Positions 46,610 through 55,863 are shown, counted from the first letter of the stretch. The stretch is 62,673 bases of DNA from Bacteroidaceae bacterium (GCA_017503235.1 JAFVTL010000035.1:1-62673); one strand, 5' to 3'. Notes: generated by a model not told the origin, from the letters alone. Numbers and translations: made by a program.

Positions 46610-46735
46610 TCTGGTGACCAGGAGAAGCCGTTGCTGGTGACCAGGAGAGCACTCTCCTGCTCGGAGGAAAGTACTTTCCTGCTCGGAGCATGTTAATATC
46701 CTGCTCGGAGGAGATTAATATACTGGTCGGTACTA
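46610..46735. repeat. Second 22-bp-period array of short palindromes
   Basis: Six units follow the DUF554 gene: CTGGTGACCAG (46611-46621 and 46634-46644, a perfect dyad around one G), then TCCTGCTCGGAGGA-type units starting at 46655, 46677, 46699 and a variant TACTGGTCGGTACT at 46721, spaced exactly 22 bp. Between units lie further dyads, GGAGAG-CA-CTCTCC and the perfect palindrome GGAAAGTACTTTCC. The architecture (period 22, dyad in each unit, pairwise sequence drift) is the same as in the array upstream of DUF554 although the sequences differ. Confidence 0.8.
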
Positions 46736-46785
46736 TTTTGTCGTTTTATAAACGGCTGAAAATGAATAAAATACATTTCGGTATT

Positions 46786-47994
46786 CTATTCTTCTTTCTT
46801 CCTCAGTTTCTTCATGCTTTCCTGCGTCAGCTCTGAAATGACGTCGGAGGAGAGGCGCATGGCCAGAATAGGGTCGAGGTTGAACTGTTCGGCCAGTTCG
46901 CGTTGGATTTTGTCCAGCTCGTTGAATTGTCCCAAACTCTGTCTCTGGAAATCCTTGTCCTCCAGACTCATGTTTTGAGGAGTATAGATGCCGGCAATGA
47001 TTTTCTCCGCCCGTTTGCGCAGTTCTTTCTTGAACAGGCGTTCGGTGGTTTGTTGGTATTCCTTGCTTTTTTGGTCGAGTTCCTCTTGTTGGGTTTGCGA
47101 TAATTGTGCGACCGAATCCGAAGGAGTCGGTATCACGTAGTAGCTTTCGTGGGTATCTTCAGCCCGATTGCTGGGAGGAAGTTCCTTTTGGTTGGCCGAT
47201 GTTTCCTGAGCAAACTGGATGCTCTCTTCAGAAGCCGGTTCGTCCTTGAATCCGTAGTAAACCAATCCCAACAACAACCCTACGGCGGCTACTTTACCGA
47301 TAGAGATTCCAAGGTCGATGGAGGTGGATTGCTGAAGTGCCTTTCTCATCTCGGCAATGTTGGCATATCGTTTCTCGGGAGCCTTTTGGGTAGCCTTGTG
47401 AATAACCCGTTGGATGCCTGCCGACAAGTTGCAGAAACTGAACAGATATTCCATGACCTTCCCCAAGGAATAGATGTCGCACGCCTTGTAGTTGATAGAC
47501 GCCTGATCCTCGAAAAGCTCGGGAGCCGTGTACTTTTCCTTGATTAGGAAGAAGGAGGGCTGGCAATGGAGGTACGTCCACGCCGGGTTGGCCAGTTTCA
47601 CATCGTGTGCCTTGCGGGTGATGAAGATGTTCTCCGGACGTATGTTGAGGTGACACAACTCTTTTGTATGTAGGTATTCCACCGCATCGAGCAGTTGACT
47701 CATCAGAAATTTGGCTTCTTTCACGCTATGGATATCCAATGAATCTTCCACCAAGGCCAGGTTGAGGGGAAGCGACGGGGTATACTCCAATGCGATGTAG
47801 CTGCCCTGCTCATCCTGCTCAAGCCCGAGATAGCGAAGCAGGTTCGGGTGGTTGCATTGCAAGCCGGTTTCAGCTTCATCGGCAAATGCTTTCCGATAAG
47901 CATTTATTCCGGCGAACTCCTTGAGCGGGCGCTTGATGTAGAAACGCTGCTTGTTGGTGTCGGTTCCTATGGTCATGGATTCTGTGATTTTCAT
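46786..47994 (-). CDS. Membrane pseudokinase (Ser/Thr-kinase-like)
   Basis: The 402-residue protein has a eukaryotic-type kinase fold at residues 1-225: beta-3 Lys in RFYIKRPL (Lys21), helix-C Glu in FADEAE, IALEYTP hinge, catalytic-loop HLNIRPENI (115-123), YTAPELFE and CDIYSLGKVMEYL. The HRD Asp is Asn (HLN) and DFG is replaced by ANP (135-137), so phosphotransfer is unlikely. A single membrane helix follows (KVAAVGLLLGLVYYGF, about 234-249), then a periplasmic linker and a long charged helical C-terminus. It may be a sensor or scaffold. It is divergent from an aminotransferase gene with both promoters visible. Confidence 0.85.
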   Translation of the reverse strand: MKITESMTIGTDTNKQRFYIKRPLKEFAGINAYRKAFADEAETGLQCNHPNLLRYLGLEQDEQGSYIALEYTPSLPLNLALVEDSLDIHSVKEAKFLMSQLLDAVEYLHTKELCHLNIRPENIFITRKAHDVKLANPAWTYLHCQPSFFLIKEKYTAPELFEDQASINYKACDIYSLGKVMEYLFSFCNLSAGIQRVIHKATQKAPEKRYANIAEMRKALQQSTSIDLGISIGKVAAVGLLLGLVYYGFKDEPASEESIQFAQETSANQKELPPSNRAEDTHESYYVIPTPSDSVAQLSQTQQEELDQKSKEYQQTTERLFKKELRKRAEKIIAGIYTPQNMSLEDKDFQRQSLGQFNELDKIQRELAEQFNLDPILAMRLSSDVISELTQESMKKLRKKEE

Positions 47995-48016
47995 ATGGAC
48001 AATCTATAACGTGCGA

Positions 48017-48048
48017 CAAACTTACGGCATTTTTCTTAATTAAACAAG
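48017..48048 (-). promoter_or_regulatory. Promoter of the pseudokinase gene
   Basis: On the minus strand CTTG (48045-48048), a 20-bp spacer and TAAGTTTG (48017-48024) match the Bacteroidetes consensus; the ATG is about 22 bp downstream. Confidence 0.65.
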
Positions 48049-48054
48049 AATTTG

Positions 48055-48086
48055 TTTGCTCGGTTGGCTCCGATGCTGTATCTTTG
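48055..48086 (+). promoter_or_regulatory. Promoter of the aminotransferase operon
   Basis: TTTG (48055-48058), a 20-bp spacer and TATCTTTG (48079-48086) match the consensus exactly. It lies back to back with the pseudokinase promoter, only 6 bp apart. Confidence 0.85.
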
Positions 48087-48115
48087 CATTTTATTTATAT
48101 AGAAACATAAACAAT

Positions 48116-49318
48116 ATGCCAACAATATCCATCCGAGGAAACGAAATGCCGGCATCGCCTATTCGAAAGCTGGCTCCGCTGGCTGATGCAGCCAAGCAGA
48201 AAGGAATTCATGTGTACCACCTGAATATCGGTCAGCCCGACCTGCCTACTCCGCGAGCGGCCCTCGATGCGATTCATAATATCGGCCGCAAGGTGTTGGA
48301 ATATAGCCCCAGCCAGGGTTATCGCAGCTATCGCGAAAAATTGGTGGGTTACTACAAGAAGTACGACATCAACCTTACGGCTGATGACATTATCATTACA
48401 ACAGGAGGCTCGGAAGCGGTGCTTTTCGCATTCTTGAGTTGCTTGAATCCGGGCGATGAAATCATCGTTCCCGAACCGGCATATGCCAACTACATGGCTT
48501 TCGCCATTTCGGCAGGAGCGGTTATCCGTACGGTGACCACTACCATCGAAGAAGGTTTCTCCCTTCCGAAGGTGGAGAAGTTCGAAGAACTCATCAACGA
48601 ACGCACCAAGGCTATCCTCATCTGTAACCCCAATAACCCCACCGGTTATCTGTATACCCGTCGGGAAATGAATCAGATTCGGGACATGGTGAAGAAGTAC
48701 GACCTCTACTTGTTCTCCGACGAGGTATATCGTGAATTCATCTATACCGGTTCTCCTTACATTTCGGCCTGCCATTTGGAAGGTATCGAACAGAATGTGG
48801 TGCTGATTGACTCAGTGTCCAAACGTTATTCGGAATGTGGTATCCGTATTGGTGCCCTTATCACCAAGAACGAAGAAGTCCGCAAGGCGGTCATGAAGTT
48901 CTGTCAGGCTCGTTTGAGTCCTCCGTTGATTGGTCAGATTGCAGCTGAGGCTTCGCTCGATGCTCCTGAAGAGTATGCACGCGAAACTTACGATGAATAT
49001 GTAGAACGCCGTAAGTGCCTGATTGATGGATTGAACCGCATCCCTGGGGTGTATTCACCCATCCCTATGGGAGCATTCTATACTGTAGCCAAATTACCGG
49101 TCGATGATTGTGAAAAGTTCTGTGCCTGGTGTTTGTCCGACTTCAATTACGAAGGTGAAACTGTCATGATGGCTCCGGCTACAGGTTTCTATACCACACC
49201 GGGTGCCGGCAAGAATGAAGTCCGCATTGCCTATGTCCTGAAGAAGGAAGACTTGGTTCGTGCCTTGTTCGTACTTCGTAAGGCCCTTGAAGCATATCCG
49301 GGTAGGGTAGAAGAATAA
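48116..49318 (+). CDS. Class I/II pyridoxal-phosphate aminotransferase
   Basis: The ATG at 48116 gives 400 residues; the frame opens earlier but includes the promoter. Fold-type I PLP enzyme: IGQPDLPTPRAALDAI, TTGGSEAVLFAF (cofactor phosphate site), CNPNNPTGYL, YLFSDEVYREF and SVSKRYSECGIRIG with the PLP Lys, plus a C-terminal Arg in EVRIAYVLK. It transfers an amino group between an amino acid and a 2-oxo acid; aspartate or aromatic substrates are common for this group. It is separated by two bases from the LolE-like permease gene, so they are co-transcribed. Confidence 0.93.
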   Translation: MPTISIRGNEMPASPIRKLAPLADAAKQKGIHVYHLNIGQPDLPTPRAALDAIHNIGRKVLEYSPSQGYRSYREKLVGYYKKYDINLTADDIIITTGGSEAVLFAFLSCLNPGDEIIVPEPAYANYMAFAISAGAVIRTVTTTIEEGFSLPKVEKFEELINERTKAILICNPNNPTGYLYTRREMNQIRDMVKKYDLYLFSDEVYREFIYTGSPYISACHLEGIEQNVVLIDSVSKRYSECGIRIGALITKNEEVRKAVMKFCQARLSPPLIGQIAAEASLDAPEEYARETYDEYVERRKCLIDGLNRIPGVYSPIPMGAFYTVAKLPVDDCEKFCAWCLSDFNYEGETVMMAPATGFYTTPGAGKNEVRIAYVLKKEDLVRALFVLRKALEAYPGRVEE

Positions 49319-49320
49319 TC

Positions 49321-50568
49321 ATGGATTGGAAACTCTTTGTTGCCCGGCGCATCTACGGTAGCAGGGAGGGTGGGAAAGAAATCTCAAAGCCTGCCGTCCG
49401 CATTGCTACGGCCGGTATATCTGTTGGCTTGGCCGTTATGATTGTGGCGGTAGCGGTAGTCATTGGCTTCAAGCATCAGGTTCGCGACAAAGTGGTAGGG
49501 TTGGGTTCGGACATTGTCATCACCAACTTCGATCAGCAGAAATCTTATGAAACGGTTCCTATTGCGGTAGGTGATACCTTGCTTCAGGAACTCGGCGACT
49601 TGGAAGGCGTTCGTCAGGTACAGCGCTATTCTACCAAGCCGGGTATGATAATGACGGATGACAACTTCCTGGGGATGGTGCTGAAGGGAGTGTCTTCCGA
49701 ATACAATTTCGACTTCTTGAATCGTCACATGGTAGAAGGGGAAATACCAGTTTTCTCCGATACCGTTTCCTCCAATCTTGTGCTGGTGTCAAAAACTATA
49801 GCCGACAAACTTCAAGTGAAAACCGGCGAGCGGCTGTATACTTATTACATTGAAGGAAAGAATGTAAGGGCACGACGATTGGAGATAGCTGGCATTTATC
49901 AGACGAACTTCACTCAGTATGATGACCTTTTCCTGATTACTGATCTTTATACGGTAAACCGTTTGAATGCTTGGGAGCCCCAGCAGGTGAGTGGGGTGGA
50001 ACTGGAAGTGGAGGACTACAATCATCTGGATGAAGTCTATGGGCGTGTATGCGGTCAGGTAGACATGAAGACTGATGCCTTTGGGAATACTTATTATGTA
50101 CAGACGGTGGAAGAAACGAATGTACAGATTTTTGCCTGGCTGGATTTGTTGGACATGAATGTTTGGGTCATCCTTATACTGATGGTTGGTGTGGCTGGTT
50201 TTACGATGATATCAGGATTGCTCATCATCATCCTTGAACGTACGAATATGATTGGTATCCTGAAGGCTATGGGTGCAGACAATTCATCCATCCGTAAAGT
50301 CTTCCTTACCTTTTCGGTGTTCTTGATAGGACGTGGTATGCTATGGGGGAATATCATCGGATTGTCGTTTATTGTCCTTCAATCGCAATTCAGCCTTTTC
50401 TCACTGGATCCTTCCATTTATTATGTTGACCATGTGCCGGTGGAATTCAATTTTTGGCTATGGCTACTGCTGAATGTATGTACGCTTCTGGTTTCTGTCT
50501 TGATGCTGGTAGGCCCGTCGTACTTGATTGCTCATATCCATCCGGCTAAATCCATCCGTTTTGAGTAA
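49321..50568 (+). CDS. LolC/LolE-type ABC transporter permease (FtsX domain)
   Basis: The 415-residue protein begins MDWKLFVARRIYGSREGGKE, has a first membrane helix (GISVGLAVMIVAVAVVIGF), a large periplasmic domain and three C-terminal helices (VILILMVGVAGFTMISGLLI; VFLIGRGMLWGNIIGL; LWLLLNVCTLLVSVLML) with ILERTNMIGILKAMGA between them, the FtsX/MacB signature. LolC/LolE release lipoproteins from the inner membrane. No ATPase gene of the Lol type is adjacent. Confidence 0.85.
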   Translation: MDWKLFVARRIYGSREGGKEISKPAVRIATAGISVGLAVMIVAVAVVIGFKHQVRDKVVGLGSDIVITNFDQQKSYETVPIAVGDTLLQELGDLEGVRQVQRYSTKPGMIMTDDNFLGMVLKGVSSEYNFDFLNRHMVEGEIPVFSDTVSSNLVLVSKTIADKLQVKTGERLYTYYIEGKNVRARRLEIAGIYQTNFTQYDDLFLITDLYTVNRLNAWEPQQVSGVELEVEDYNHLDEVYGRVCGQVDMKTDAFGNTYYVQTVEETNVQIFAWLDLLDMNVWVILILMVGVAGFTMISGLLIIILERTNMIGILKAMGADNSSIRKVFLTFSVFLIGRGMLWGNIIGLSFIVLQSQFSLFSLDPSIYYVDHVPVEFNFWLWLLLNVCTLLVSVLMLVGPSYLIAHIHPAKSIRFE

Positions 50569-50570
50569 GT

Positions 50571-51566
50571 ATGAATATTAAGAGTATCTTATATCGTTGC
50601 ATACAGTATTTGTCTTTTGTTACATTTACATTACTGATTGCTATATATTTAAAAATGGGTGGATTCCCCTTCTTTTTGGTGATAATGTCGTGGTGGTTCT
50701 TGACATTGCCACTTCTTATAGTTTTGATTATAACGTTAATTACTTCTTTGCGTTTTAAGAAGAAGGAGCATTATATCTTTTCTATTTGGGGATTTATACT
50801 TGTTGTTTTGTTCTTACTTCCTTTTCCAAAAAATGGGAATAAAACTTATAAGGGAAATCATGCTTTTATAATGGAAGAACAGTATGAAAAGTATAAGGGG
50901 AATATGTTTCAGTTGGTAGAGTATGTTCAACATGCAATTGATGATAACTGTGGAATAGAAGTGGAGTTTGAAGATGGAAGGATAAAAGAGTTTCATATTA
51001 TGGAAGCTGATAGTAACACCTGGCTATTTCATTGGAATGATGATATTGCTGTTGAAATGCTAATGAAAAAAGTTGGTCTGGATGCTTTAGAATTGGAATA
51101 TATTCATAAAACTTTGAATAAAATGAGTTGTATGTCTGTTGAGGTCCTTAATCGTGATAGTAGAAATTATTCTATTATTGGATTTAGAAGAGTTGGTATG
51201 GGGAAGTATTATTATAGGATTTATGAAGGAGGTATGTCTGAAGATGAAATGAAACAGATTTATAATGATTATACTATGATATATTACAATGATAGTGTTG
51301 CTTTTGAATATGGCGCAGGTGCAATTGGTAATCTTAATTTTTCTGGTAAAAATGAATATATGGATTATAGAAGAAAACAAGGAAAGGACTCAATATATTG
51401 GAATGTATATAAAATGGGTGATTTAGAATGTGATAGTATATATCTTTATCCGAATCAAAGTTATAGTTTGATTAATCATATTCTTGATAACCCTAAACTC
51501 GAGATAAAGGGTATTGAGATGTTGGATAACGGTGTCCAACTTATTAAGTATGTTATTCACAAATAA
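50571..51566 (+). CDS. AT-rich gene of unknown function with N-terminal membrane helices
   Basis: The 331-residue protein starts two bases after the LolE-like stop, has three hydrophobic helices in the first 85 residues (YLSFVTFTLLIAIYL, FFLVIMSWWFLTLPLLIVLI, FSIWGFILVVLFLLPF) and a soluble, Tyr/Asp/Glu-rich C-terminal domain of about 230 residues. I recognise no family. Base use is strikingly different from the neighbours: long runs of A/T and mostly A/T third positions, suggesting recent acquisition. The frame stays open after its TAA up to 51803, see next entry. The open start is the first ATG; it could also be co-transcribed with the permease. Confidence 0.7.
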   Translation: MNIKSILYRCIQYLSFVTFTLLIAIYLKMGGFPFFLVIMSWWFLTLPLLIVLIITLITSLRFKKKEHYIFSIWGFILVVLFLLPFPKNGNKTYKGNHAFIMEEQYEKYKGNMFQLVEYVQHAIDDNCGIEVEFEDGRIKEFHIMEADSNTWLFHWNDDIAVEMLMKKVGLDALELEYIHKTLNKMSCMSVEVLNRDSRNYSIIGFRRVGMGKYYYRIYEGGMSEDEMKQIYNDYTMIYYNDSVAFEYGAGAIGNLNFSGKNEYMDYRRKQGKDSIYWNVYKMGDLECDSIYLYPNQSYSLINHILDNPKLEIKGIEMLDNGVQLIKYVIHK

Positions 51567-51635
51567 TTATTTTATAGACCCCGATATGCCAAGTCGCAAA
51601 TAGATGAAGATATTTATTATTATGAGTTTATAGGA

Positions 51636-51803
51636 ATGAAGTTAAATCGAGTCGCTATTTATATTTCAGTTGATAATGTATGGTCATCGGATATGGAAGA
51701 TATGCACGATACATTGTCGGATATTGATGTCAAAGATTCAGATTTTTCTTCTGTATTTATAACTTCCGATGAATTTGAAGAAGTATATAGTAATATAAAC
51801 TAA
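51636..51803 (+). pseudogene. Short AT-rich open frame, in frame with the preceding gene; possible remnant
   Basis: From the ATG at 51636 a 55-residue acidic peptide (MKLNRVAIYISVDNV... ending DEFEEVYSNIN) is encoded, and the same frame is open back to the TAA (51564-51566) of the AT-rich gene. It looks protein-like (IDEDIYYYEFIGMKLNRVAI), so it may be the end of a gene disrupted by deletion or a separate small gene; I cannot decide. Composition matches the AT-rich gene, so they probably arrived together. Confidence 0.45.
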
Positions 51804-51806
51804 CTA

Positions 51807-52877
51807 TTATTGTATTCGTTTGATTGCCAAATGATGTCCTTCTTCTGCCGCTTTGTGATACCATTTCATAGCTAATACTATATTGGGCTCACCTATCCAT
51901 CCTTCTTCATAGGCTTGTCCGATGCGGTAATGGGCATACGGGTCGGTGGATAGTTGGTAGGCTTCAAAAGCTTTCTTTAAATTAGGCTTTACTTTACCGC
52001 ATCCTTTACGATAGAGGTCGCCCAAGTTGGTGGGAGCGTAGAGCGTATCGCCGGCTTGATAAGCCTCTGTAAACCAATAAACAGCTTTTTCTCCATCCAT
52101 AGGCATTCCGATACCTTCCTGATGGATAGTACCTATATCGTTGAGCACTACTCCCGGCAGTTGCAAGCCGCCATCATATTCATCCGCCAATTCAAGCAAA
52201 TGGTCTACGTCTTCTTGTGAATAGGTTTCGTAAGTCTCAGAACCATCCAGTTGCCAGGACTTTACCCGTCCGATGGGATGGTGTTGCGGTATATCCACTT
52301 CCACTTCTTCATCGGGATAATCGACCGGTATATCATCCCAATCGTTGAAGCGGGGAAGCAGCTCGTTTCTCATCATATATTGGATATAGCCATAGATGCG
52401 GGGTGTAGACGAATGCAAGTTTACCCCAAACGGATAGAGCGTATCTTCGGATACATAGGAAAAATCATTGAAGGCTTGGGCGAAGAAGTAATGAGGTACC
52501 ACGGTCAGGGTTCCTTTCAGTCGGGCAATCTCGTCGGCGATGGTTTCTTCTATCCAATTATCGTCCAATTCTTCATAGATGTTGGCAATCTCCAGTTTCC
52601 CATCTAAATATTTGGCGAGCGAATCGGCCAGGTAGGGAAAGAATTTCAAATCATCGTATGCTGCCAGATTATCTACACTGAGGGTGTAGACGTCCGATAG
52701 GTTGTAAGTGAGTGCAAAAAGGGTAGTGGATATCCCTTCGCGGTGAAACAACCAGTTGATGCTTTCTCCCGGAACTTCGAAATGGTGGTCAATCATCATT
52801 TTGGAAATGTCCAGGTAGTCGATAAAATCCTGAAAATGGAATATCTTTGATGAACGGATGATTATTGGCGTATTCAT
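51807..52877 (-). CDS. Protein with C-terminal Sel1-like repeats
   Basis: The ATG at 52877 gives 356 residues; 35 earlier codons are not used because the first Met there sits in an AT-rich promoter-like stretch. The N-terminal 250 residues are of unknown fold. The C-terminal part has Sel1-like repeats (GIGMPMDGEKAVYWFTEAY, GCGKVKPNLKKAFEAYQLS, GWIGEPNIVLAMKWYHKAA), helical pairs that mediate protein contacts. No signal peptide. It converges on the AT-rich gene and remnant, with four bases between ends. Confidence 0.7.
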   Translation of the reverse strand: MNTPIIIRSSKIFHFQDFIDYLDISKMMIDHHFEVPGESINWLFHREGISTTLFALTYNLSDVYTLSVDNLAAYDDLKFFPYLADSLAKYLDGKLEIANIYEELDDNWIEETIADEIARLKGTLTVVPHYFFAQAFNDFSYVSEDTLYPFGVNLHSSTPRIYGYIQYMMRNELLPRFNDWDDIPVDYPDEEVEVDIPQHHPIGRVKSWQLDGSETYETYSQEDVDHLLELADEYDGGLQLPGVVLNDIGTIHQEGIGMPMDGEKAVYWFTEAYQAGDTLYAPTNLGDLYRKGCGKVKPNLKKAFEAYQLSTDPYAHYRIGQAYEEGWIGEPNIVLAMKWYHKAAEEGHHLAIKRIQ

Positions 52878-53009
52878 ACCGCAAAGATAATGCTTTTCTT
52901 TTATAGGACCCATAGATGCAGAAACACAATGCTTTTTATAATTGTCTGATAATTGAGTAGATATTATGTTGCGTCTCTGCATCTTTGGGTGAATTGGAAT
53001 CAGCGGTCA

Positions 53010-54515
53010 TCACGAAGCGGTAATGCGCAACCGTTCTTCTTCGCTCAGTGAAGCCAGGTGCTCTACCCATGTCATGTCCAGATACATGGCTTTTGCCAGA
53101 CGGGTGCCATATTCCTTGTCGGCCAAGTAGCAATGGGCGGCGTGTCGGAACTTGATGTTGTCAGTTACCGGTTTCATGTCAGCGACTGTATTCTGTATCA
53201 ACAATTCGCGTTTGTCTTCGGTCATCAGGCGATAAAGGTTTCCTGGTTGATAGAAACAATCATCGGTCCGGTCTTCGTAGGGATTGTAGCGCATGGAGAT
53301 TCCTTCGGTTGGTGAAGCGGGATACGAAACGCCCGGTTGGGTTTTCCATTCTCCGATGCTATTGGGTGAATAGCCTTTGGTAGCTCCATTGTTACCATCT
53401 ACACGCATCTGTCCGTCACGATGAAAGCTGTGCATGGGGCATCGGGGACGGTTTACGGGTATCTGGTCGTGATTGACGCCTAAACGGTAGCGTTGAGCAT
53501 CGCCATACGAGAATAGTCTTCCTTGTAATAACTTGTCGGGAGATAGTCCCAATCCCGGTACAAGATGTGTGGGGTTGAAGGCTGCTTGTTCTACATCGGC
53601 AAAGTAGTTGTCCGGATTACGGTTCAGTTCCATTACGCCGACTTCAATGAGTGGGTATTCCTTGTGGCTCCATACTTTGGTGATGTCGAATGGATTTTCC
53701 TTGTAGGTGGTTGCTTGTTCCTCCGTCATGATTTGGAAACAGAGTGTCCAGCGTGGATAATCACCTCGTTCGATGGCATTGAACAGGTCACGTTGATGGC
53801 TCTCACGGTCGTGTGCCACGATGTTGGCGGCTTCCTCATTGCTCAGATTTTTAATGCCTTGCTGTGTGCGCCAATGATACTTCACCCATACTCGTTTCCC
53901 TTCTTTGTTGATGAGGCTGTAGGTGTGCGAACCGAAACCATGCATGTGCCGGTAACTGGCTGGGATGCCTCGGTCGGACATCACGATGGTGACTTGGTGA
54001 AGTGCTTCGGGGAGCATGGTCCAAAAGTCCCAGTTGGTTTGTGGTGACCGAAGGTTGGTCTGTGGGTCGCGCTTTACGGAGTGATTCAAGTCAGGAAATT
54101 GCAACGGGTCGCGGATAAAGAAGACAGGCGTATTATTCCCTACCAAATCCCAATTCCCGTCTTCGGTATAGAACTTCACGGCAAAGCCTCGGATATCCCG
54201 TTCGGCATCGGCGGCACCCCGTTCTCCGGCTACGGTAGAGAAACGTACAAATACGTCCGTCTGCTTTCCTATCTCTGAGAAAAGCTTAGCTGAGGTATAC
54301 TGGGTTACATCGTGGGTAACGGTAAAGGTTCCGAATGCCCCGCTTCCTTTGGCATGCATCCGTCGTTCGGGGATGACTTCCCGGTCGAAATGAGCCAATT
54401 TTTCGAGGAGCCATGTATCTTCCAACAATACCGGTCCTCGTTGTCCGGCGGTGAGTGAATTCGTGTTGTTCTCTACGGGAGCCCCATTTTCGTGAGTCAG
54501 GATTTTCTCTTCCAT
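53010..54515 (-). CDS. Catalase (monofunctional haem)
   Basis: The 501-residue enzyme dismutates hydrogen peroxide. Motifs: [16 protein letters not shown] with the distal His, [14 protein letters not shown] with the distal Asn, and [16 protein letters not shown] with the proximal Tyr that ligates haem. The length fits small-subunit clade 3 catalases such as KatA/KatB of Bacteroides. No signal peptide. It starts only 41 bp from the lysA terminator, so its regulatory region must overlap it. Confidence 0.96.
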   Translation of the reverse strand: MEEKILTHENGAPVENNTNSLTAGQRGPVLLEDTWLLEKLAHFDREVIPERRMHAKGSGAFGTFTVTHDVTQYTSAKLFSEIGKQTDVFVRFSTVAGERGAADAERDIRGFAVKFYTEDGNWDLVGNNTPVFFIRDPLQFPDLNHSVKRDPQTNLRSPQTNWDFWTMLPEALHQVTIVMSDRGIPASYRHMHGFGSHTYSLINKEGKRVWVKYHWRTQQGIKNLSNEEAANIVAHDRESHQRDLFNAIERGDYPRWTLCFQIMTEEQATTYKENPFDITKVWSHKEYPLIEVGVMELNRNPDNYFADVEQAAFNPTHLVPGLGLSPDKLLQGRLFSYGDAQRYRLGVNHDQIPVNRPRCPMHSFHRDGQMRVDGNNGATKGYSPNSIGEWKTQPGVSYPASPTEGISMRYNPYEDRTDDCFYQPGNLYRLMTEDKRELLIQNTVADMKPVTDNIKFRHAAHCYLADKEYGTRLAKAMYLDMTWVEHLASLSEEERLRITAS

Positions 54516-54552
54516 AATAAAGTCTGTTTAGTGGTTATTTATAATCTATAAC

Positions 54553-54595
54553 AAAAAAGATGTCGGCTTTGTTTGTATGATAAAGCCGACATCTT
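54553..54595 (-). terminator. Terminator of lysA
   Basis: A perfect 14-bp stem (AAGATGTCGGCTTT / AAAGCCGACATCTT) with an 11-nt loop is followed leftward by a run of T. It ends the lysC-lysA transcript. Confidence 0.9.
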
Positions 54596-54613
54596 GATAG
54601 GTCTTATGGGGTC

Positions 54614-55777
54614 TTACACCAATTCTTCGGAAGTATATCCTTTGGGGAGTTCTCGACAGTTATATCCTGAAGCCATAATCTCGCCATAGGCACCGGCCGA
54701 ACGGAGAGCGAACAAGTCACCTCGGTGTGCCTTGTTCAAGTCGACGGCCTTCAGGAATACGTCGCTCGATTCACAGATAGGTCCTACTACGTCGTATGTT
54801 TCTTCAGCTTCGTCGGAAGTCAGGTTCTCGATACGATGATAGGCCTGATAAAGTGCCGGACGGATAAGGTCGGGAAAACCGGCGTCCAGGATGGCGAACT
54901 GTTTGTTCGTACCTTTCTTTACATAGGTCACCCTGCTGATGAGGCTGCCGCATTGGGCTACCACAGCACGTCCCAATTCGAAATGCAATGTCTGTCCGGG
55001 GTAGAGGCGCAGATGTTTGTGGTACACTGCAAAGTATTCCGCCAAGTTGGGGACAGGGAAATGATTCGGATGATGGTAGTCAACACCCAATCCGCCACCT
55101 ACGTTGATGTGTTCGCAAATGATATGTCGTTTCATGAGGCGTTCTTGCAATTCGTTTACACGATTGCAGAGAGCTACGAAATCGTTCATCTCCAGTATCT
55201 GTGAGCCGATGTGGAAGTGGAGTCCGACGAATTTTACATTTTTCAATTCATTGGCGCGTTCAATGACCGTTTCCATATCTTCCATGCTGATGCCGAACTT
55301 GTTTTCAGCCAGTCCTGTAGTGATGTTGGCATGCGTATGGGCACCCACATCAGGGTTGATGCGGAAAGCTACATGCGCCACTTTGTTCTTGGCTTCAGCC
55401 AGTTCGTTGATAACCTCCAGCTCCGGAATGGATTCTACATTGAAACAGAAAATGTCGTGGTCCAGGCTATAATTGATTTCCTTGTCGGTTTTCCCTACAC
55501 CGGCATATACAATTTTGTTGTTAGGGAAACCCGCTTCAACGGAAGCACGAACTTCACCGCCACTTACACAGTCGGCACCCAATCCGGCTTCGCGAATGAC
55601 GCGAAGAATCTTGGGATTGGCGTTTGCCTTCACGGCGTAGTGTACCACGAAATTATCGTACTTGCCTGCCTCTTGACGGATGGTGTCGAGAGTTTGGCGT
55701 AGCACAGCCATGTCGTAGTAATAGAACGGTGTTTCTATTTGTTGGAACTTGTTTATAGGGAAGGTTCCTTTAATCAT
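54614..55777 (-). CDS. lysA: Diaminopimelate decarboxylase
   Basis: The ATG at 55777 gives 387 residues; the frame upstream enters the dispersed repeat. Last step of lysine synthesis: meso-diaminopimelate to lysine plus CO2. PLP Lys in HYAVKANANP (Lys50), substrate and cofactor motifs GADCVSGGEVRAS, FHIGSQI, HINVGGGLGVDY, ELGRAVVA and ICESSDVF with the active-site Cys. It lies 86 bp downstream of lysC, with the repeat between them. Confidence 0.97.
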   Translation of the reverse strand: MIKGTFPINKFQQIETPFYYYDMAVLRQTLDTIRQEAGKYDNFVVHYAVKANANPKILRVIREAGLGADCVSGGEVRASVEAGFPNNKIVYAGVGKTDKEINYSLDHDIFCFNVESIPELEVINELAEAKNKVAHVAFRINPDVGAHTHANITTGLAENKFGISMEDMETVIERANELKNVKFVGLHFHIGSQILEMNDFVALCNRVNELQERLMKRHIICEHINVGGGLGVDYHHPNHFPVPNLAEYFAVYHKHLRLYPGQTLHFELGRAVVAQCGSLISRVTYVKKGTNKQFAILDAGFPDLIRPALYQAYHRIENLTSDEAEETYDVVGPICESSDVFLKAVDLNKAHRGDLFALRSAGAYGEIMASGYNCRELPKGYTSEELV

Positions 55778-55795
55778 AGGTATTGTGGAATTGCT

Positions 55796-55857
55796 CACCA
55801 CAGATTAACACAGATGTTTTTAAAATCAATCTGTGAGAATCTGTGTAATCTGTGGTG
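55796..55857. repeat. Dispersed CACCACAGAT hairpin repeat, copy 2
   Basis: CACCACAGATTAACACAGAT (55796-55815) pairs with ATCTGTGTAATCTGTGGTG (55839-55857) with one bulged base. The right arm is identical over 19 bases to the repeat near 44.6 kb. It sits inside the lysC-lysA intergenic space and would form a strong hairpin in the joint transcript. Confidence 0.85.
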
Positions 55858-55863
55858 AAAGGA

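Noticed and set aside
52882-52889. TATCTTTG box four bases before the Sel1-repeat gene start
   Set aside because: No -33 box at the expected distance, and it would place the start site within the start codon; likely chance.
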